Under the pieces are notes generated by a model that did not search any database, had not been told where the DNA came from, and saw only the letters and a program-made list of their open reading frames with translations. From positions 60,005,523-60,069,522 of the forward strand of contig CM043970.1 of NCBI GenBank assembly GCA_014529385.2: a stretch of 64,000 nucleotides of DNA, read 5' to 3'. Positions 60,550 through 64,000 of the stretch are shown piece by piece. How positions within the stretch are numbered: the first letter of the stretch is position 1; every line of letters begins with the position of its first letter. The position numbers and the translations under genes are program-made. This DNA comes from Adiantum capillus-veneris. Its lineage: Eukaryota; Streptophyta; Polypodiopsida; Polypodiales; Pteridaceae.

Positions 60550-60976
60550 TGTTAGTTGCACTGCTAACAAATAAGCCTTTGAAACAACCTACATTGTAAT
60601 TTCCTAAATTTTTTGAGCAATTTGGACATACGTATGTTGTCCTTATTCATTGCCTAACCGTCCTACAAGTTTGGTCATGTTTGGACTTTGTTTGCTTAGT
60701 GAATCGACAAGATGTGCTTACAAGTGTCGTAGGAATTTTTTTGTCTGGCATGCAGTTGAGTGCAGATTCAAGTAGGTCTAAGAACCTGACAACCTCTTGT
60801 AGCCTCCATTCACTAGATGATTTGTCTCCAACCCGTGATATGACATTTATGGATGTGGTTCTCATTATCTCTATAATAAGATAGCAAGGCTGGCAACTGG
60901 AGAGCTCATAAGAGCTTCATGGCACATACCCCCTCCCTCCTTCCCTCACTCTCTAACTTATCTTTGTGTCTGCAGT
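60550..60976 (+). repeat. Element 3, 3' LTR (start clear, end uncertain)
   Basis: Begins TGTTAGTTGC after the polypurine tract. Contains the short palindrome GGACATACGTATGTTGTCC at 60627, reminiscent of the element 1 palindromes, and a TATA-like CTATAATAAG near 60872. No second LTR is left for comparison, so the right border is a guess. Confidence 0.45.
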
Positions 60977-62263
60977 CCTTGATTGGTGAAAGGATGAATC
61001 TTCATCATTGGACCAAAGAGTATTGTGAAAAGGATGAAATCGTAGCACAATACCATGCAAAACTTTGCAAGGCACCCATCCTATTCTATCACAACAAAAT
61101 GTCACGAGAGGGGACCATTGCAACATTTTCTCTGAAGACCCTCCTATCGCGCTTCCGAGGTGGACCAATGTTGTGCAAAATGCAAACAAATCTATCCTCA
61201 TCAACAATTTTTTTCAAGAGAATGTTTTGGATATTGTCCTGAGCATACACGTGGTCATGCAATCTATTACTACACAGACATGGCAATGGCACTCTCATTA
61301 GGAAAACACAACCCAAATGAACTCTTATAGTATAGAAAAAACTTAAGGATCTGATACAAGGGTGAAGCACCAACAGATATACATAAAGCATCAACAAGTT
61401 GAAACACAACTTAGCATTTTTGTAGTAATAATGTAACTTGTACAGCTGAGTTAAACAATTAGAGTCTCTTTCTCCACCTATAGTTCACATATTCCATTGT
61501 CTTCCTCCACTTTCTTTGGACTTCACAAGCACTTGAGTTGTTGAATTCCTCTAATCGTTTAATCATTTTTTGTAGTAAATGCTTTATTTTTTGTGTTGTT
61601 CTTGAAGAGGCTAATACTTGATTTTGCCACATGCAATGAAGGATTCTACGATAGAACCATTGAAATAGCTCTTCTAACCCGTTTGCCTTATCTTAAGAGA
61701 CACCTTGTTATGTGTGTCTAAAGTAGGCATTCTTGGCCATGTAATGAGACTTTCCCAACCACAAGGTATTCCATATAATTGAGTTTCCATACTTTTGAAC
61801 AAAGTATGGTAAACGATTGAAAATGATGTGCTACCAATTAAGCAAGTTGCTAAGTAAGCATCGAGTCTTTGGCTTCATGGGAAAAGAAATCCCTTTGGGA
61901 TCATAGGGGAAGGTCAAAAAAATTCCATCGACCAAGAAAAGGCACCTAATAAGCAAGAAATATCCTACTACATTGAACATTCTATGAACTTGCCCCAAAT
62001 TATACACTTTATAGCACCCTTCTAGGTCAAATGTCATGAGGAGAAATTGAACAAATTTTTGAGCTAGATAAAACCCTTCTGACATATGCAACATCAAATA
62101 ACCATAAAGGAATTGCATTGTGCATACTCCACACAACATAACACCATATCATGTGTTCAATACCATGCATCCATATTGAATACGCTTTCCAAAAATTATG
62201 GGTCCACCAGTTCAACCTTCATGCCATGCACAAAGCATCTATATTCATACAATGCATAAGGAC
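60977..62263. other. Unassigned stretch
   Basis: Several 60-110-codon ORFs on both strands, none with a known domain or a consistent frame. Part may belong to the element 3 LTR. Confidence 0.35.
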
Positions 62264-62590
62264 CTACTCTGAATCAAAATAAAGTATCCACATTCCATCG
62301 GTAATCTGCTCCAGAATCCTAAACACCATCATTATCTGCCAAAAAAACATTGAATTCTTGCCTTGAACAGCTCTGCACAAAATAGGGGTAGACTTTGCCT
62401 TGATAACTTCTCCAGTGCTCGTCGATCCTAGAGCATAAGCCATACATTGAGGCAGTCCGCAGCGAGCAATAAGAGAGGTGACCTCTAAACACCCCACAAG
62501 GCTTACATGCTGCTCAATTGGGGCTGGGGAAACCACAAACAAGAGAAACAACAACAAACCCACAGCCAACAACAAGTGAAGGGGCACCAC
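62264..62590 (-). other. Orphan ORF with hydrophobic start
   Basis: A 108-codon open frame without ATG (it opens after a TAG; a possible splice acceptor CTAACTAG lies at the start). LHLLLAVGLLLFLLFVV would form a signal peptide or membrane anchor, followed by a Cys-containing part (GCLEV, RCGLPQC, LCRAV). Not recognised; could be an exon of a secreted-protein gene or chance. Confidence 0.2.
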
Positions 62591-62645
62591 CTAGTTAGAG
62601 AGCAAACTCGGACGCCGAAGAGGAGAATACATGAGCAATACAAGT

Positions 62646-62802
62646 GAGAAGTAAGGATACACTAACACTAATATCAATGCTACAAATACACACACCAAAC
62701 ACCTATAGAGAGAGAGAGAGAGAGAGAGAAGTAAGGGTACACTAACACTAATATCAATGCTACAAATACACACACCAAACACGTATAGAGAGAGAGAGAG
62801 AG
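62646..62802. repeat. 80-bp tandem duplication ending in (AG)n
   Basis: GTAAGGRTACACTAACACTA and the next ~45 bases, then CACSTATAGAGAGAG, occur twice (62646-62725 and 62726-62802) with two substitutions. Confidence 0.9.
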
Positions 62803-62819
62803 ATTTGTGCAAGAATAAA

Positions 62820-64000
62820 GATTCACTTTAAATGATTGATGCAGGTGTATAAACAGCTTGGAGGAGAGTTAAGAGACACGATTAAGTTTGATGATGTTGT
62901 GATCTACACATTATCTTAGGGTTATGGGAACTCTCTCACCATACAACCCTCTTATGATGTTTTCCCAAAGCATCAAAAAACAAGCAAAAGAGCTCTTGAG
63001 TCACATACAAACAAATACTACAAAGAATCTCAAAATGAAAACGCGTCACCTTAAACCAAACGAGGTGAGGTTTCCAAGCGTGAATTGGAGAGACTCAAGA
63101 GATTTTTCAACCGTGGTAGCCCCCAACTTATTGATTCAATTGATTTGCAAGAGTAGGTACAACTTTTATTGGAAGTTATGAATCACTCACTCCCTTGCAA
63201 TGCTACAACTAGCTCAAAGAAGCTTTCCTATACACCACAAGTAACGGTGTATAGAGAGCACACTCTCTCTCCCTAAAACTAAGATGGTGAATGGTACGCT
63301 CAAAGTAGTGAGAAATAGTGTAGAAATCATGCCATTTACAAAGGGAAAAGGGATCTATTTATAGGTGAGGAGAGGCCTTATTAAGATTATCTCCTGATCA
63401 ACATTTACATAGAAAACCGTGTTTACAAAATTTTTTATATGTTCTTACGAGAGTGGGGCTCTCTTCTCTCTTGAGTGACATGGATGTGGACTGAAGAGGA
63501 GAGAATTCTTGAGGTGAAATAGAGAATATTCTAGAGAGGTGAGTGATTTTTGTGTGAGGTTGCCTACTCCAACGTAGAGTAGAGTGGGTGCAATTTACAA
63601 GAAACGGTTAACAATTAATGTCAGCAATCGCTAGAAAAAGTTAGTAATATAGTTACAATGGGTAGAATGACTTGAAGGATGAGAAAAGAGGGGTGAATGA
63701 GATGGGTGTACCCTTGAGATGGTAAATCCTTGAGGAATCTTGGACACACCCTTGCATAGATTGTCGAAAGTGATCGTCGTTCTCCTTCTTCTTCTTTTCA
63801 CACCACCGCCATAGTTGAATCACCACAAAGAGGATGAGGGTTTTGCCGATAAAAAACCCCCCATTTTGCAGAGATTATGGTTAGGTTGCTGATTTTTTAT
63901 GCATTCTTGAAAGGTCGAATAAAATTGTAATATGGGAGTAATAGAGAGAGATATGGAGATGGTGGATGTAGGTAGAGCTTCGAAAGACAGCTATGGGTGT
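62820..64000. other. Right edge: unassigned, with a minus-strand TATA-like box
   Basis: TATAAATAG on the minus strand at 63355-63363, in GC-balanced surroundings with CT-rich leader-like sequence to its left (63255-63280). It could be a promoter or part of an LTR that continues past the window. No ORF supported. Confidence 0.3.

Noticed and set aside
61831-62215. Hydrophobic minus-strand ORFs, possible membrane protein
   Set aside because: Two overlapping frames, AT-rich composition, no neighbouring exon structure; most likely chance.

Overview
The window is transposon-packed nuclear DNA of a land plant. The evidence is plant-type LTR retrotransposons of the Ty3/gypsy OTA (Tat/Athila), Ty3/gypsy chromovirus and Ty1/copia groups. 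Primer-binding sites match plant tRNA-Asp and initiator tRNA-Met, the copies are nested, long dinucleotide microsatellites are present, and host genes are almost absent. I cannot name the species. Every gene I can recognise except one is transposon-derived, and nearly all are broken by stops or frameshifts.

Layout. (1) Bases 1-677 and 19049-19688 are two halves of one reading frame of an uncharacterised transposase-like family. It was split by an 18.4-kb OTA element (678-19043, minus strand; called element 1) that made a CCAAG target duplication. A decayed ~120-bp tandem repeat (19690-20560) follows the second half. (2) 20781-21936 (minus) holds the only plausible non-retrotransposon gene, an FCP1/NIF-like HAD domain protein with an altered catalytic motif. 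(3) 22378-34195 is a rearranged head-to-head pair of chromoviruses (A, minus; B, plus) with a sharp inversion junction near 29434. (4) 34196-35233 is the 5' end of a copia element (minus). (5) From 35234 to about 61 kb runs one old OTA element (element 3, plus), a distant relative of element 1. It is interrupted by a 7.7-kb chromovirus (element 2, 35940-43683, target duplication AAATC), a 956-bp solo LTR (46112-47067, target duplication CATAG), a decayed Tat-type fragment with two RNase H domains (about 50.0-52.9 kb) and a second copia fragment (about 55.3-57 kb). (6) 61-64 kb has little that can be recognised.

The most unusual content is the shared architecture of elements 1 and 3. In element 1 nearly the whole polyprotein lies in one reading frame: an unusual N-terminal region, gag with two zinc knuckles, protease 1, RT, RNase H, two copies of a [linker + HHCC zinc-binding] module, and integrase. 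After integrase comes a second retropepsin-like domain (DSGA...LLG) followed by a repeat built on the motif K-Q-[IV]-W-x-P-K. A separate ORF near the 3' end encodes a coiled-coil protein with a conserved C-terminal domain. The integrase-linked protease, the W repeats, the doubled HHCC module and the 3' coiled-coil ORF can all be seen again, decayed, in element 3, so they are family traits and not accidents of one copy. Element 1 also carries nine near-identical 22-bp palindromes in its two non-coding blocks, spaced at about 135 or 284 bp, while the DNA between them has diverged. Together these suggest a giant retrotransposon lineage with its own accessory proteins and cis-acting sites.
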